The position numbers were made by a program, and so were the translations under genes. Of a DNA stretch of 64,000 nt, positions 26,004-34,443 are shown piece after piece (position 1 is the first letter of the stretch; every line of letters starts with the position of its first letter). Location: assembly GCA_900759015.1 (NCBI GenBank), contig CAAEUE010000019.1, positions 112,925 through 176,924 of the forward strand. The letters are read 5' to 3'. This DNA is from Clostridia bacterium (lineage in GTDB: Bacteria > Bacillota > Clostridia > TANB77 > CAG-508). The notes below the pieces were generated by a model. The model made no database searches, had not been told where the DNA came from, and worked only from the letters and a program-made list of their open reading frames with translations.

Positions 26004-26020
26004 ATAAACCAAAGGTTTAT
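26004..26020. promoter_or_regulatory. LysR-type operator copy A
   Basis: ATAAACC-AAA-GGTTTAT, perfect 7-bp arms. A run of about 40 bases around it (GGAAGTTCAAAAAAGTTGAA before it) closely matches the region at 30880-30925 in front of the LysR gene, so it is the likely binding site through which that LysR controls the 25917 operon. Confidence 0.65.
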
Positions 26021-26044
26021 ATGTAAATTTTTATAGATAGATTC

Positions 26045-26097
26045 TTGCATTTTTTTATCTTTTGCATTATAATTATATTTGTCGGTAGTTGCTACCG
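26045..26097 (+). promoter_or_regulatory. Promoter and operator of the MerR gene
   Basis: TTGCAT (26045-26050) and TATAAT (26068-26073), 17-bp spacer. CGGTAG-TTG-CTACCG (26083-26097) lies just downstream of the -10, where bound repressor would block transcription; probably autoregulatory. Confidence 0.65.
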
Positions 26098-26143
26098 GTC
26101 AATAGATTTTTTAAAAATTTTTAAATTTTTTTGGAGGCAAATT

Positions 26144-26539
26144 ATGTATTCAATGAAAGAAACTTGTCAAATGGTTGGTTTACCTTATGAAACATTAAAA
26201 TATTATTGTAATGAAGGACTTATTCCAAATGTAAAACGTGATAAAAATAACTATCGTGTATTTGATGATAAAAATATTAATTGGATTAATTCCTTAACAT
26301 GTTTAAAAAATTGTGATATGACTATTTCTGAAATGAAAGAATATCTTGAATTGTGTTTGCAAGGTCCTTCTACAATACCAGAAAGGAAACGAATCCTTGC
26401 TATAAAACAACAACATCTAGTAGAAAAGCAAAAGAAATTACAAGAAAGTATTGATTATATTAATTGGAAGCAAAATTTTTATGATGATGTCTTAAGTGGT
26501 AAAACTAAATATGTAAGTAATCTAATAGATGTTGATTAA
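26144..26539 (+). CDS. MerR-family transcriptional regulator
   Basis: 131 residues from ATG 26144, preceded by GGAGGCAAATT; upstream in-frame codons contain the operator and are excluded. N-terminal DNA-binding domain YSMKETCQMVGLPYETLKYYCNEGLIP, then a coiled-coil dimer helix (ERKRILAIKQQHLVEKQKKLQ). Lacks obvious metal-binding cysteines; the NmlR/AdhR-like group senses aldehydes or oxidants. Paralogue of the regulator at 42972. Divergent from the AKR operon. Confidence 0.92.
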   Translation: MYSMKETCQMVGLPYETLKYYCNEGLIPNVKRDKNNYRVFDDKNINWINSLTCLKNCDMTISEMKEYLELCLQGPSTIPERKRILAIKQQHLVEKQKKLQESIDYINWKQNFYDDVLSGKTKYVSNLIDVD

Positions 26540-26546
26540 ATTTTAT

Positions 26547-26586
26547 CGTTAAAGTATGTTCTAAAGCCATACTTTAACGATTTTTA
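26547..26586 (+). terminator. Terminator of the MerR gene
   Basis: CGTTAAAGTATG..CATACTTTAACG followed by ATTTTTATTTTT. Confidence 0.9.
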
Positions 26587-26597
26587 TTTTTACTAGG

Positions 26598-26647
26598 AAA
26601 AGGGATTTTAGGAACGTCCCCAAATCCCTGGGAATATCCCAAATCCC
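26598..26647. repeat. GGAACGTCCCCAAATCCC-type repeat
   Basis: GGGATTTTAGGAACGTCCCC and AAATCCC form an imperfect palindrome centred on ACGT, followed by GGGAATATCCCAAATCCC. Member of the family at 4003, 35510 and 41255. Confidence 0.6.
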
Positions 26648-27678
26648 TATATATATTTATTCCAAAAAGCTATTGCGTCATTTATCCATCCTTCTGCTGA
26701 TGTTCCTATTCCAAGCCCAAAACCATGTCCTAAATTTGGATATTTATGAAATTCTACATCTACTCCAACATTTCTTAAATTATTGGCTCTTCTTTCCATT
26801 GTGTTTGGATTGGCAATTCCATCATCTTCTCCTACTACAATAAATGTAGGTGGATCACTTTCGGAGTAATCTGTATGACCAGTATATGCCATAATAATTG
26901 TAGCTGGTTTTGGAACATTTGCTCCACCCAATTCTTCTACTCCATAAGTTCCAATATATGCTACCATTCTTGCTCCTGCTGAACTTCCCCACAAAGAATA
27001 ATTACTTGTAGAAATTTTTAATTGCTCGGCATTTTGAAAAATATATGAAATTGCTCTTGCTAAATCTTCTGTTGCTTCTTGGCTATCTGTTCTATATTGT
27101 ATTACAAAGGCATTATATCCTTGTTTATTTAATTCTAATGCATGTGGATATGCCTCATGTATAGAACCTACATAAGAAAAACCTCCACCAGCACATATAA
27201 TTGCAAATGGTGCATTCTCATTTCCTCTAAAGAAAAATAACCCTGTATCTTGTTTTGAAGAATCTTGAGCTTTTTCTTCATCAAAATAGATATTATAAAA
27301 AATTTGCTCACCGTTATTTACTTCATTAATCATATAATTTATTACTTCAATAGTAGAATTAGTATTTATATGACTATGATATGGTAATAAGGAATTTATA
27401 TTACTTATCTTCATATTAGAATATGAACTATACCTATTTAATGGAAATATATATTTTCCAAATCCATTGAATGCTGGGTTTTCTACTACTTCTTGAACAG
27501 TTGTGTTTTCATTTACTTGTTCTAAACTTGAAGTTGTATTTTGGGCTACTTCATTAGAATTTACTTCCGGTATTAATTCATTGTCGTAATTTTTATTATT
27601 TCTCATAAAAAACATAAGTGTCACTCCAATTAATACAATAACAAATATTATAATAATTATTACTATCTTTTTACTCAT
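26647..27678 (-). CDS. Membrane-anchored alpha/beta hydrolase (acetyl-esterase-like)
   Basis: 343 residues: anchor MSKKIVIIIIIFVIVLIGVT, a Asn/Thr/Glu linker, then a hydrolase domain. FAIICAGGGFSYVGSIHEAYP is the HGG-like oxyanion region, WGSSAGARMVAY the nucleophile elbow (G-x-S-x-G), and VVGEDDGIANP and YPNLGHGFGLG the Asp and His regions. Similar proteins act on acetylated sugars or small esters. Predicted to act at the cell surface. Confidence 0.85.
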   Translation of the reverse strand: MSKKIVIIIIIFVIVLIGVTLMFFMRNNKNYDNELIPEVNSNEVAQNTTSSLEQVNENTTVQEVVENPAFNGFGKYIFPLNRYSSYSNMKISNINSLLPYHSHINTNSTIEVINYMINEVNNGEQIFYNIYFDEEKAQDSSKQDTGLFFFRGNENAPFAIICAGGGFSYVGSIHEAYPHALELNKQGYNAFVIQYRTDSQEATEDLARAISYIFQNAEQLKISTSNYSLWGSSAGARMVAYIGTYGVEELGGANVPKPATIIMAYTGHTDYSESDPPTFIVVGEDDGIANPNTMERRANNLRNVGVDVEFHKYPNLGHGFGLGIGTSAEGWINDAIAFWNKYI

Positions 27679-27714
27679 TTTCTCACCTCATGAACTTGAA
27701 GTTTAAGAATAACC

Positions 27715-28389
27715 TTAAACTTCAAATCCTAAATCTTTAAGCCAATTACTTATTCTAGAAGTTTGATCTTGTTCCATATTTCCACCTCTAATAGGTAATC
27801 CTTCTAGCATTGTTGCATTTGGTTCTTGCTCTGCTATATAGTCATATGTTCCTCCATCTCCTGAACCTTCATGAGTATTAAATGGAATAATTGTTTTTCC
27901 GGATAAATCATAAGTGTCTAAAAATGTTTTTATAATTTGTGGAACTTCATACCACCAAATAGGATACCCTATAAATATAGTATCATATTGGCTTATATCT
28001 ACTGTACCTTGTATTTCTGGTCTTCTATCCTCATCTTGTTCTTGTTTTGTATAATCAAATAATTCTTCTCCTGTTGGATATGGTGTAACTGGCTCTATTT
28101 TAAATAAATCTCCTCCAATTTGCTCATGTATTATATTAGCAAATTTTTCTGTGTTACCTGTCTCAGAGAAATACACAATTAATACTTTACTATCACTGTT
28201 TACAGGTTGCTCTGCTACATTATTTGTTGCTATGTTATTATTTGTTTGAGCTAGCTGCGAATTATTATTCTCTCTATTAGTTTTTGTTGTATCATTTTCG
28301 CTAGCGTTTCCAAGTAATACATATCCTATTACTGCTACAATGATTAATATTATAGCTATTACAACTCCAATTATTGTTTTTTTACTCAT
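27715..28389 (-). CDS. Membrane-anchored flavodoxin
   Basis: 224 residues. Anchor MSKKTIIGVVIAIILIIVAV, Asn/Thr/Gln-rich linker to about residue 65, then KVLIVYFSETGNTEKFANII (FMN phosphate loop), GYPIWWYEVPQIIKTFLDT and PFNTHEGSGDGGTYDYI (ring loops). Third exported-topology flavodoxin of the window, located between two anchored hydrolase genes. Confidence 0.9.
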   Translation of the reverse strand: MSKKTIIGVVIAIILIIVAVIGYVLLGNASENDTTKTNRENNNSQLAQTNNNIATNNVAEQPVNSDSKVLIVYFSETGNTEKFANIIHEQIGGDLFKIEPVTPYPTGEELFDYTKQEQDEDRRPEIQGTVDISQYDTIFIGYPIWWYEVPQIIKTFLDTYDLSGKTIIPFNTHEGSGDGGTYDYIAEQEPNATMLEGLPIRGGNMEQDQTSRISNWLKDLGFEV

Positions 28390-28412
28390 TTTTATACCTC
28401 TCTCTTAATATA

Positions 28413-29381
28413 TTAACTTTCAAAAATGTTAGTTAACCATGTATCAAAATACCCTGTCCATTGACTATTGCTACTTCCAGCTCCAAAGCCATGTGGTGCT
28501 CCTTGGAATACATGTGATTCAACTGATGTACCAGCTTCTTGTAAAGCTTCTACACATGCATTCATCTGTCTATAAAAAGGATCTTCTGTACCATATGCAA
28601 AAAATGCTGGTGGAAGATTAGAATTTCTAAATAGTTCTACATCTGTAGATGCATTTGCAAGTCTTCCATAGAATGAATATATAAATCCTACTGCTTTTAC
28701 ATCTGCAGATACATTATCTAACTCATCTGGAACATATGAAGAATCTAATTCTGTTCCATTTGTTAGGCCATCAAAGTTTAATATTTCTTCTCCACATAGT
28801 ATTCCTCCTGCTGAAAATCCTATTATTGCAATATTATCACTATTTATTCCATACTCTTCACTATGACTTCTAACATATCTTACAGCTCTTGCTAAATCTA
28901 ATGCTCCTTCTTGCATAGTATATGGTCTTACTCTGTAATGAACTACAAATGATTTATATCCTAATTTACTTAATGCTTCTGCAACATCAGAACCTTCTGG
29001 TCTTTCTGCTCTAAATTGAAATGCTCCTCCTGGATTTATTAGAACTGCTCCTTTTACTTCTACTCCATCAGGTACTTGATATTCTGTCATATATGGCATG
29101 AAACCAGGATCATCAAAGTAATTCCCATTATTTCGTGTATAATTTGTTTCTGTAGGAATATTTCCTTCTTGCCATAAATTAATATTTACTTCTTCTCCTG
29201 TCGCGTTAGATGTTAAATCAGCTTGGGAATAATAATCATTTACATTTACAGAATTGCTTAAATTGTTTTCGCCATATGAATTATTTGCCTGTTGATTATT
29301 TTTATTATAATATTGATATATAAAACCTAAACTTACTATAATTAGTAGGATAATTACAACTATTAATACTTTCTTTTTCAT
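28413..29381 (-). CDS. Membrane-anchored alpha/beta hydrolase (esterase/lipase-like)
   Basis: 322 residues: anchor (KVLIVVIILLIIVSLGFIYQ), linker, then a BD-FAE/acetyl-esterase-like domain. LINPGGAFQFRAERPEG is the oxyanion region, IIGFSAGGILCGEE the nucleophile elbow, GTEDPFYRQM the Asp region and GAPHGFGAG the His. Paralogue of the gene at 26647. Confidence 0.87.
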   Translation of the reverse strand: MKKKVLIVVIILLIIVSLGFIYQYYNKNNQQANNSYGENNLSNSVNVNDYYSQADLTSNATGEEVNINLWQEGNIPTETNYTRNNGNYFDDPGFMPYMTEYQVPDGVEVKGAVLINPGGAFQFRAERPEGSDVAEALSKLGYKSFVVHYRVRPYTMQEGALDLARAVRYVRSHSEEYGINSDNIAIIGFSAGGILCGEEILNFDGLTNGTELDSSYVPDELDNVSADVKAVGFIYSFYGRLANASTDVELFRNSNLPPAFFAYGTEDPFYRQMNACVEALQEAGTSVESHVFQGAPHGFGAGSSNSQWTGYFDTWLTNIFES

Positions 29382-29398
29382 TTAACTTCCTCTATCTT

Positions 29399-30253
29399 TT
29401 AATCTTCTAATTGTGCATTAGCAACGAATTTCTTTAATTCTTCCATAGGCATATTAAAGAATCTTTGTGCTTTATTTAAGTTTCTAAATTTATTCATTTC
29501 TTCTTCTGAAAGTTCAAAATCAAATATGTCGATATTTTCTTTAATATAATTTGGATCTGTAGCTCCTGGGATTACAATAAATCCTTCTTGAATATGCCAT
29601 CTTAATATAACTTGTGCTGGTGTTTTTCCATGTGCACTTGCAATTTCTTTTATAGTTTCATCATTAAATAATGTTTCATTTCCAATATAACCACCTAATG
29701 GGAACCAACATTCTAATGCAATATCATGTTTCTTTAAATCTTTTCTTACATCTATTAATTGATTATATGGATGACATTCTGCTTGTAATACCGCAGGTTT
29801 TATTTTTGCATTTTCTAATACATCTTCATATCCTACTTCTTCAAAATTGCTTATTCCTAAAGTTCTTACTTTTCCCATCTCTACTGCTTTTTCCATATCT
29901 TTCCATGCACCTAAATAATCCCCTATTGGTTGATGAACATATAGTAAATCTATATAATCAACTCCTAATCTATTAAGCATTTTATCTATAGCTTCTAATG
30001 TTTTTCCTTCTCCGTATTCACTTGGCCATAATTTACTTGTTAACCATATTTCTTCTCTTGGTACACCACTTTCTTTTATTCCTTGTCCTACGCCTCTTTC
30101 GTCATTATATGCATGTGCAGTGTCTATACTACGATATCCATCTTTTAAAGCTTCCTTTATTGCTTCTTTAGCAACCTCATTACTTGGTACATTAAATGTA
30201 CCTATTCCAAATTGTGGCATCTCTAACCCATTATTAAGTTTAATTTTTTTCAT
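29399..30253 (-). CDS. Aldo/keto reductase
   Basis: 284 residues. SIDTAHAYNDERGVGQGIK (Asp and Tyr), LTSKLWPSEYG (Lys), LLYVHQPIGDY (His) and IPGATDPNYIKENIDIFDF (NADPH) mirror the paralogue at 25072. Cytoplasmic NADPH-dependent carbonyl reductase. First of a four-gene run down to 26647. Confidence 0.95.
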   Translation of the reverse strand: MKKIKLNNGLEMPQFGIGTFNVPSNEVAKEAIKEALKDGYRSIDTAHAYNDERGVGQGIKESGVPREEIWLTSKLWPSEYGEGKTLEAIDKMLNRLGVDYIDLLYVHQPIGDYLGAWKDMEKAVEMGKVRTLGISNFEEVGYEDVLENAKIKPAVLQAECHPYNQLIDVRKDLKKHDIALECWFPLGGYIGNETLFNDETIKEIASAHGKTPAQVILRWHIQEGFIVIPGATDPNYIKENIDIFDFELSEEEMNKFRNLNKAQRFFNMPMEELKKFVANAQLED

Positions 30254-30305
30254 ATTAATTCCTCCCTAAAATAAATTTTATATTCATATTATTTCCAATT
30301 TAGCG

Positions 30306-30827
30306 TTATAAATCCAACTTTATCCATTCTTCTAACTTAGGTAAAATTTCTTTAATATTTAAGCATTCAATACCAAAAATATCTAAACCTTGTTTTACTT
30401 TTGCTCCTTTACAAATTTTTTTAATTTTTTCTATACTATCTCCAAATCCTCCACCTTCATGTGTACAAAAAGGTTTTATAATCTTATCTTTGAAATCATA
30501 TTTTTCTAGAAAAGTTAATACTGGCATTGGTAAGCTCTCCCAATAATTTGGATATCCAAGGAAAATTACATCATAAGCTTTTAGGTCTTTTAAGTAATGC
30601 TTAAGTTCTGGTCTTGCATTTCTTTTTTTATCATTAATAGTCTCTTCTAAACATTCTGAATAATCTTTTGAATATTCAACTATTGGTTCTATTTTGTATA
30701 AATTACCATCTATAAGTTCTGCTATTTTTTTTGCAATTATTTCTGTATTTCCTGTTTTTAGATTTAGAATTTGACCATTTACATAGTTCTCCCCAGCTCG
30801 TGAGAAATAGATAATTAAGCTATTCAC
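30306..30827 (-). CDS. Flavodoxin-family protein
   Basis: 173 residues, cytoplasmic. LIIYFSRAGENYVNGQILNL has a longer insert between the first strand and the phosphate loop (TGNTEIIAKKIAE) than classical flavodoxins, a variant common in clostridial redox clusters. GYPNYWESLPMPVLTFLEKYD and PFCTHEGGGFGDS are the ring loops. Divergent from the LysR gene with the operator between them. Confidence 0.9.
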   Translation of the reverse strand: MNSLIIYFSRAGENYVNGQILNLKTGNTEIIAKKIAELIDGNLYKIEPIVEYSKDYSECLEETINDKKRNARPELKHYLKDLKAYDVIFLGYPNYWESLPMPVLTFLEKYDFKDKIIKPFCTHEGGGFGDSIEKIKKICKGAKVKQGLDIFGIECLNIKEILPKLEEWIKLDL

Positions 30828-30904
30828 TATAACGCCTCCTTTCTCTTTACTAAAATTATAGCAACGATATTATTGACAAGGAAGAACAAAAAAGTTAAAA
30901 TGGT

Positions 30905-30921
30905 ATAAACTAAAAGTTTAT
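30905..30921. promoter_or_regulatory. LysR-type operator copy B
   Basis: ATAAACT-AAA-AGTTTAT between the divergent flavodoxin and LysR genes. It is preceded by GGAAGAACAAAAAAGTTAAA, nearly the sequence in front of copy A at 26004. Confidence 0.7.
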
Positions 30922-30970
30922 GCAGAATATATATTATATAAGAGACAAACATACTCGAATGGAGGTTTTT

Positions 30971-31870
30971 ATGTATAATAAATATCTTGATATTTTTATA
31001 AAAGTTGCTGATTGCGGAAGTTTTACAAAAGCTGCTGATGAACTTTTCATGTCACCTACAGCAGTTATGAAACAAATGAATTTAATGGAATCGGACTTAG
31101 ATCTTTCATTATTTAAAAGGACTAATCATGGTATTGTATTAACAGATGCTGGTAAACAAATTTATAAAGATGCCAAATATATAATAAATTATTCAAATGA
31201 GGCAATTCAAAAAGCTAGAGACTTGGAAACAAAGGAAAATTATACAATAACTATAGGAACCTCTTTAATATGTCCTTGTAAACCACTTTTAGACTTATGG
31301 TATAAAATAAATGATAAGTATCCAGAATTTAAAATAAAAATTGTTCCTTTCGAAGAAAATCATACTCGTATTTTGGCTACTTTAAATAGTAATGGAACTA
31401 ATCTAGATTTTCTTGTATCGGTTTGTGATTCCAAACAATGGTTACAAAGTTTCGATTTTTTACAATTAGGTTATTACAACTTCTGTGTGGCTGTACCTTT
31501 AAATCATCCTTTAGCTAAAAAAGACAAAATTGATTTATCCGAACTTTCAAATGAAAAAATCATGGCAATTACTGGTGGTGACAGTAAACAGAATAAAGAT
31601 ATTTTAAATAGATTAATAACAGAATGTGAAAACATAGAAATAAAGGATGCTCCATTCTTTTATAATATTGATGTTTTTAATACTTGTGAAGAAAATGGAT
31701 ATTTACTTATTACTTTAGATTGTTGGAAAAATGTTCATCCTGCATTTAAAACAATTCCTCTTTCTTCTGGAGAAAAAATTCCTTATGGAGTACTTTATTC
31801 TAAAACACCTAGTACTGGTGCAAGTAAATTTTTGAATTTAATAAAAAATGTAGCTTTAAAGACAAAATAA
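30971..31870 (+). CDS. LysR-family transcriptional regulator
   Basis: 299 residues from ATG 30971 (GGAGGTTTTT upstream). DNA-binding domain YLDIFIKVADCGSFTKAADELFMSPTAVMKQMNLME, then the effector-binding domain (ITIGTSLICPCKPLLDLWY, PLNHPLAKKDKIDLSEL). Probably autoregulates and activates the divergent flavodoxin; the twin box at 26004 extends this to the AKR/hydrolase/flavodoxin operon. Inducer unknown. Confidence 0.93.
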   Translation: MYNKYLDIFIKVADCGSFTKAADELFMSPTAVMKQMNLMESDLDLSLFKRTNHGIVLTDAGKQIYKDAKYIINYSNEAIQKARDLETKENYTITIGTSLICPCKPLLDLWYKINDKYPEFKIKIVPFEENHTRILATLNSNGTNLDFLVSVCDSKQWLQSFDFLQLGYYNFCVAVPLNHPLAKKDKIDLSELSNEKIMAITGGDSKQNKDILNRLITECENIEIKDAPFFYNIDVFNTCEENGYLLITLDCWKNVHPAFKTIPLSSGEKIPYGVLYSKTPSTGASKFLNLIKNVALKTK

Positions 31871-31898
31871 AAAACGTTCTTATGAACGTTTTTTTCAT
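31871..31898. terminator. Bidirectional terminator between lysR and fic
   Basis: AAAAACGTTC..GAACGTTTTT with flanking A and T runs between convergent genes. Confidence 0.85.
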
Positions 31899-31899
31899 A

Positions 31900-33366
31900 C
31901 TATCTATATTCTCCTGTAGGTTGTTTATTTGATAAATCTGTAGTTTTTTCGCTACCATCATTTTCTAAAATCTCTTCATGTATCTGACATTTTTTTGTTA
32001 TGTACTCTGCTAAATTCTGTATATTCTCATCCTCCATTTTGCTACAAATTGATTGGTCTGTATATAATCCTTTATTATATGTATCATAATCTGTAACCAC
32101 CGAATCCATATATTTAATATATTCTGACTTTGTATATTTTTCAAATGTAGCACATAAATCCCTATTACTTAATAATGAATTCGTTATTGCTCTTGCAGTT
32201 CTACCATTTCCATCTATAAATGGATGTATTCTAACGAACCTAAAATGAAATTTTGCTACTTGTTTAATATATTCTTCATCAGACATTTGGCTTGAATTTT
32301 CTAGGAAATCTGCCATGTCTTTTGCATATAACTTCATTGCTTGTGGTACAAATTCATTTTCTAAAAGACCTACACTTTCTGTATTATTTCTTCCAAAAGT
32401 AACATTTGCACTTCTATATCCATCATCTTTTGTAAGTTCTTTATCTTTGTTATTTACAGTTCTATTTAAGTTTACAATTGTTTCTTCTATCTGTTTTGGA
32501 TCTGGAACTAGCTCCGTGCTTAAAGCTTCTAATTGTTCGTCTATGTTTGAATAAATATTTTCAATTTCTGTTAATCTATCATTTGGATTTGGTATTCCAG
32601 CCATTATATCAATTACATTAACAGCCATGTTTTGTAACATTCCTGTATAGCTATTATGTATTTTTTCTCCTTTTTTTGTTATACCAGTTCCATTTATTTC
32701 ATCAGTTATAATATCACTTTTAATTCTATCACTGCCTAAAATATTCACTACAAAATATCTAGACATATTTTCTCTTTTTTCCTCATCCAAATCAGTATTT
32801 TTTTCTAAATATTTTGAATATCTTTTTTGTAATTCAGCAGTAGATAATTTTCTTGGTCTAAATGGGTTTAATCTTCTACTCCAAGCATGTCTTTTTGATA
32901 ATTCTTCGTTTTCTTCGCAAAGACCTGCAACATATGGCTTTATTATTTTTTCTTTTAATTCCTTTTCATTATATGTGCCAGTTAGTATATCTTTAAAATT
33001 ATCTGGAAAAGGCTTTTCTATATCTAACTTTAACTTACCCTGTTCATCAACTGTTTTAGTTACTTTAAGTTCTTTTGCTAGACCTAAAATTCCATTATCT
33101 CTCATTACTACTCCAGCTTGTACTGAACCTATTGTATTTCTGTCACTCATCAATTGATCAACAATTTCTCTTATATGACCTATAGATATTTCGCTTTCGT
33201 ATTTTTGTAGTTTTCCTTCTAAATTTCTAACAAGTGATTTACATTCATTTACAACAACATCTATTATTTTTCCCGTTTCTTTGTCATAATAATTAGAAAA
33301 TTTTCCACCAATTCCTTTTCCTGCTCGTAATAATTCTAATAAACTCTTTGCTTTATCTTTTATCAT
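31900..33366 (-). CDS. Fic-domain protein (AMPylase-like)
   Basis: 488 residues. The Fic motif HPFIDGNGRTARAI is intact (His, the phosphate-binding Gly-Asn-Gly-Arg), and FHFRFVRIHPF precedes it as expected, so nucleotide transfer to a hydroxyl side chain (usually AMPylation) is likely. The N-terminal 300 residues are long and charged and match no domain I recognise. I see no clear (S/T)-x3-E-(G/N) inhibitory helix. No small antitoxin gene is adjacent. Single gene, probably targeting a host-cell or housekeeping protein. Confidence 0.88.
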   Translation of the reverse strand: MIKDKAKSLLELLRAGKGIGGKFSNYYDKETGKIIDVVVNECKSLVRNLEGKLQKYESEISIGHIREIVDQLMSDRNTIGSVQAGVVMRDNGILGLAKELKVTKTVDEQGKLKLDIEKPFPDNFKDILTGTYNEKELKEKIIKPYVAGLCEENEELSKRHAWSRRLNPFRPRKLSTAELQKRYSKYLEKNTDLDEEKRENMSRYFVVNILGSDRIKSDIITDEINGTGITKKGEKIHNSYTGMLQNMAVNVIDIMAGIPNPNDRLTEIENIYSNIDEQLEALSTELVPDPKQIEETIVNLNRTVNNKDKELTKDDGYRSANVTFGRNNTESVGLLENEFVPQAMKLYAKDMADFLENSSQMSDEEYIKQVAKFHFRFVRIHPFIDGNGRTARAITNSLLSNRDLCATFEKYTKSEYIKYMDSVVTDYDTYNKGLYTDQSICSKMEDENIQNLAEYITKKCQIHEEILENDGSEKTTDLSNKQPTGEYR

Positions 33367-33427
33367 AATTTTCTCCTATGTATATTTTGATATAATTTTA
33401 TCATTTAACTAATTTTTATTCAATTTA

Positions 33428-33527
33428 AAAAGCTTATTTTATATAAATATATAAAATAAGCTCTTATGAAAATAAAAGGGGATGTATATATCGTGCCAAA
33501 CGTTTCTCTACGAGTGGCACAATAATA
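33428..33527 (-). repeat. Terminator plus copy 3 of the AATAAAAGGGGATGT element
   Basis: AGCTTATTTTATAT/ATATAAAATAAGCT (33429-33461) is a strong hairpin. Then AAAATAAAAGGGGATGTATA (33470-33489) and GTGCCA..TGGCAC (33494-33521). Same order as at 20138-20312: hairpin, core, GTGC..GCAC stem. It follows the permease gene on the minus strand. Confidence 0.6.
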
Positions 33528-33531
33528 TATT

Positions 33532-34443
33532 TTATATTGTTATTCCAACTAAATCTATAAAAAGTCCAGCAATCAAAGCAAATAAAATTACATATACTAA
33601 ATAAAATATAAAATGTTTAATTCCTAATACTATTTTTAATGCACCTAAATTTGTTATTTTAGTTGCAGGACCTGTAACCATAAATGCTGTTCCTGCTCCC
33701 ATAGACATTCCCATATGTAGCCATTCATTAAGTAGAGGAATAGTTCCACCTCCACAAACATAAACTGGTACTCCTAAAGTTGCAGCCATTAATACTCCAA
33801 AACCAGTATTATCTCCAAACAATTCTGCAAATCCTTCTTTGGGCACATACATTTGAAATAAAACAGTAAGTATTATTCCAAATAAAAAATACAAACCTGT
33901 AGCTTTAATATTTCTACCTATATTTTTTAATAATCTTTTAAACATATTTGGATCTGTATCTTTATTATGTTTTTCTTCAAATCCTTTAAAATTAAAGAAA
34001 CTTTTATCCTTATAAAATATTTTTATAAGAATACCTGCTAAAAATCCACATAATATACTTGTATTTAGCCTGATTAGCAAAGCATTTGTTCCCAATGCAG
34101 CACTATAAATTAATAATTGAGGATTTAATAATATTGAACTCATCATAAAGCTAGCTAGTAAATCATCTTTCATACCATTTTTTGAAAATGAAGCTGCAAT
34201 AGGAATTGTTCCATACATACATAATGGTGATGCAATTCCTAATAAACTCGCTATAAATATTCCAAGTATTCCTAATTTTTTGTTCTGTATCCTTTCGAAC
34301 AATTTATGTATTTTATCTTTAGCAAATACAGATATTATAGAACCAATAACAATTCCAATAAGCCAATAAATAAATATTTGTCTAAATTGAATATCAAAAT
34401 AATACAAAAAATAAATTAATTGACTTTTAATTGTTTCTATCAT
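33532..34443 (-). CDS. UPF0718/ArsP-like permease (COG0701)
   Basis: 303 residues with about eight transmembrane helices in two repeats separated by a charged loop (about 150-175, KGFEEKHNKDTDPNMFKRLL). The repeat signatures are SPLCMYGTIPIAASFSKNGM and VPVYVCGGGTIPLL. The family includes the organoarsenical exporter ArsP; the substrate here is unknown. Its start overlaps the DUF362 gene by 17 bases, so the two are coupled. Confidence 0.85.
   Translation of the reverse strand: MIETIKSQLIYFLYYFDIQFRQIFIYWLIGIVIGSIISVFAKDKIHKLFERIQNKKLGILGIFIASLLGIASPLCMYGTIPIAASFSKNGMKDDLLASFMMSSILLNPQLLIYSAALGTNALLIRLNTSILCGFLAGILIKIFYKDKSFFNFKGFEEKHNKDTDPNMFKRLLKNIGRNIKATGLYFLFGIILTVLFQMYVPKEGFAELFGDNTGFGVLMAATLGVPVYVCGGGTIPLLNEWLHMGMSMGAGTAFMVTGPATKITNLGALKIVLGIKHFIFYLVYVILFALIAGLFIDLVGITI

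Noticed and set aside
31900..33366. Fic/antitoxin (FicTA) toxin-antitoxin module
   Set aside because: The neighbours are a LysR gene with a terminator and a permease; no small antitoxin frame with the inhibitory motif was found beside it.
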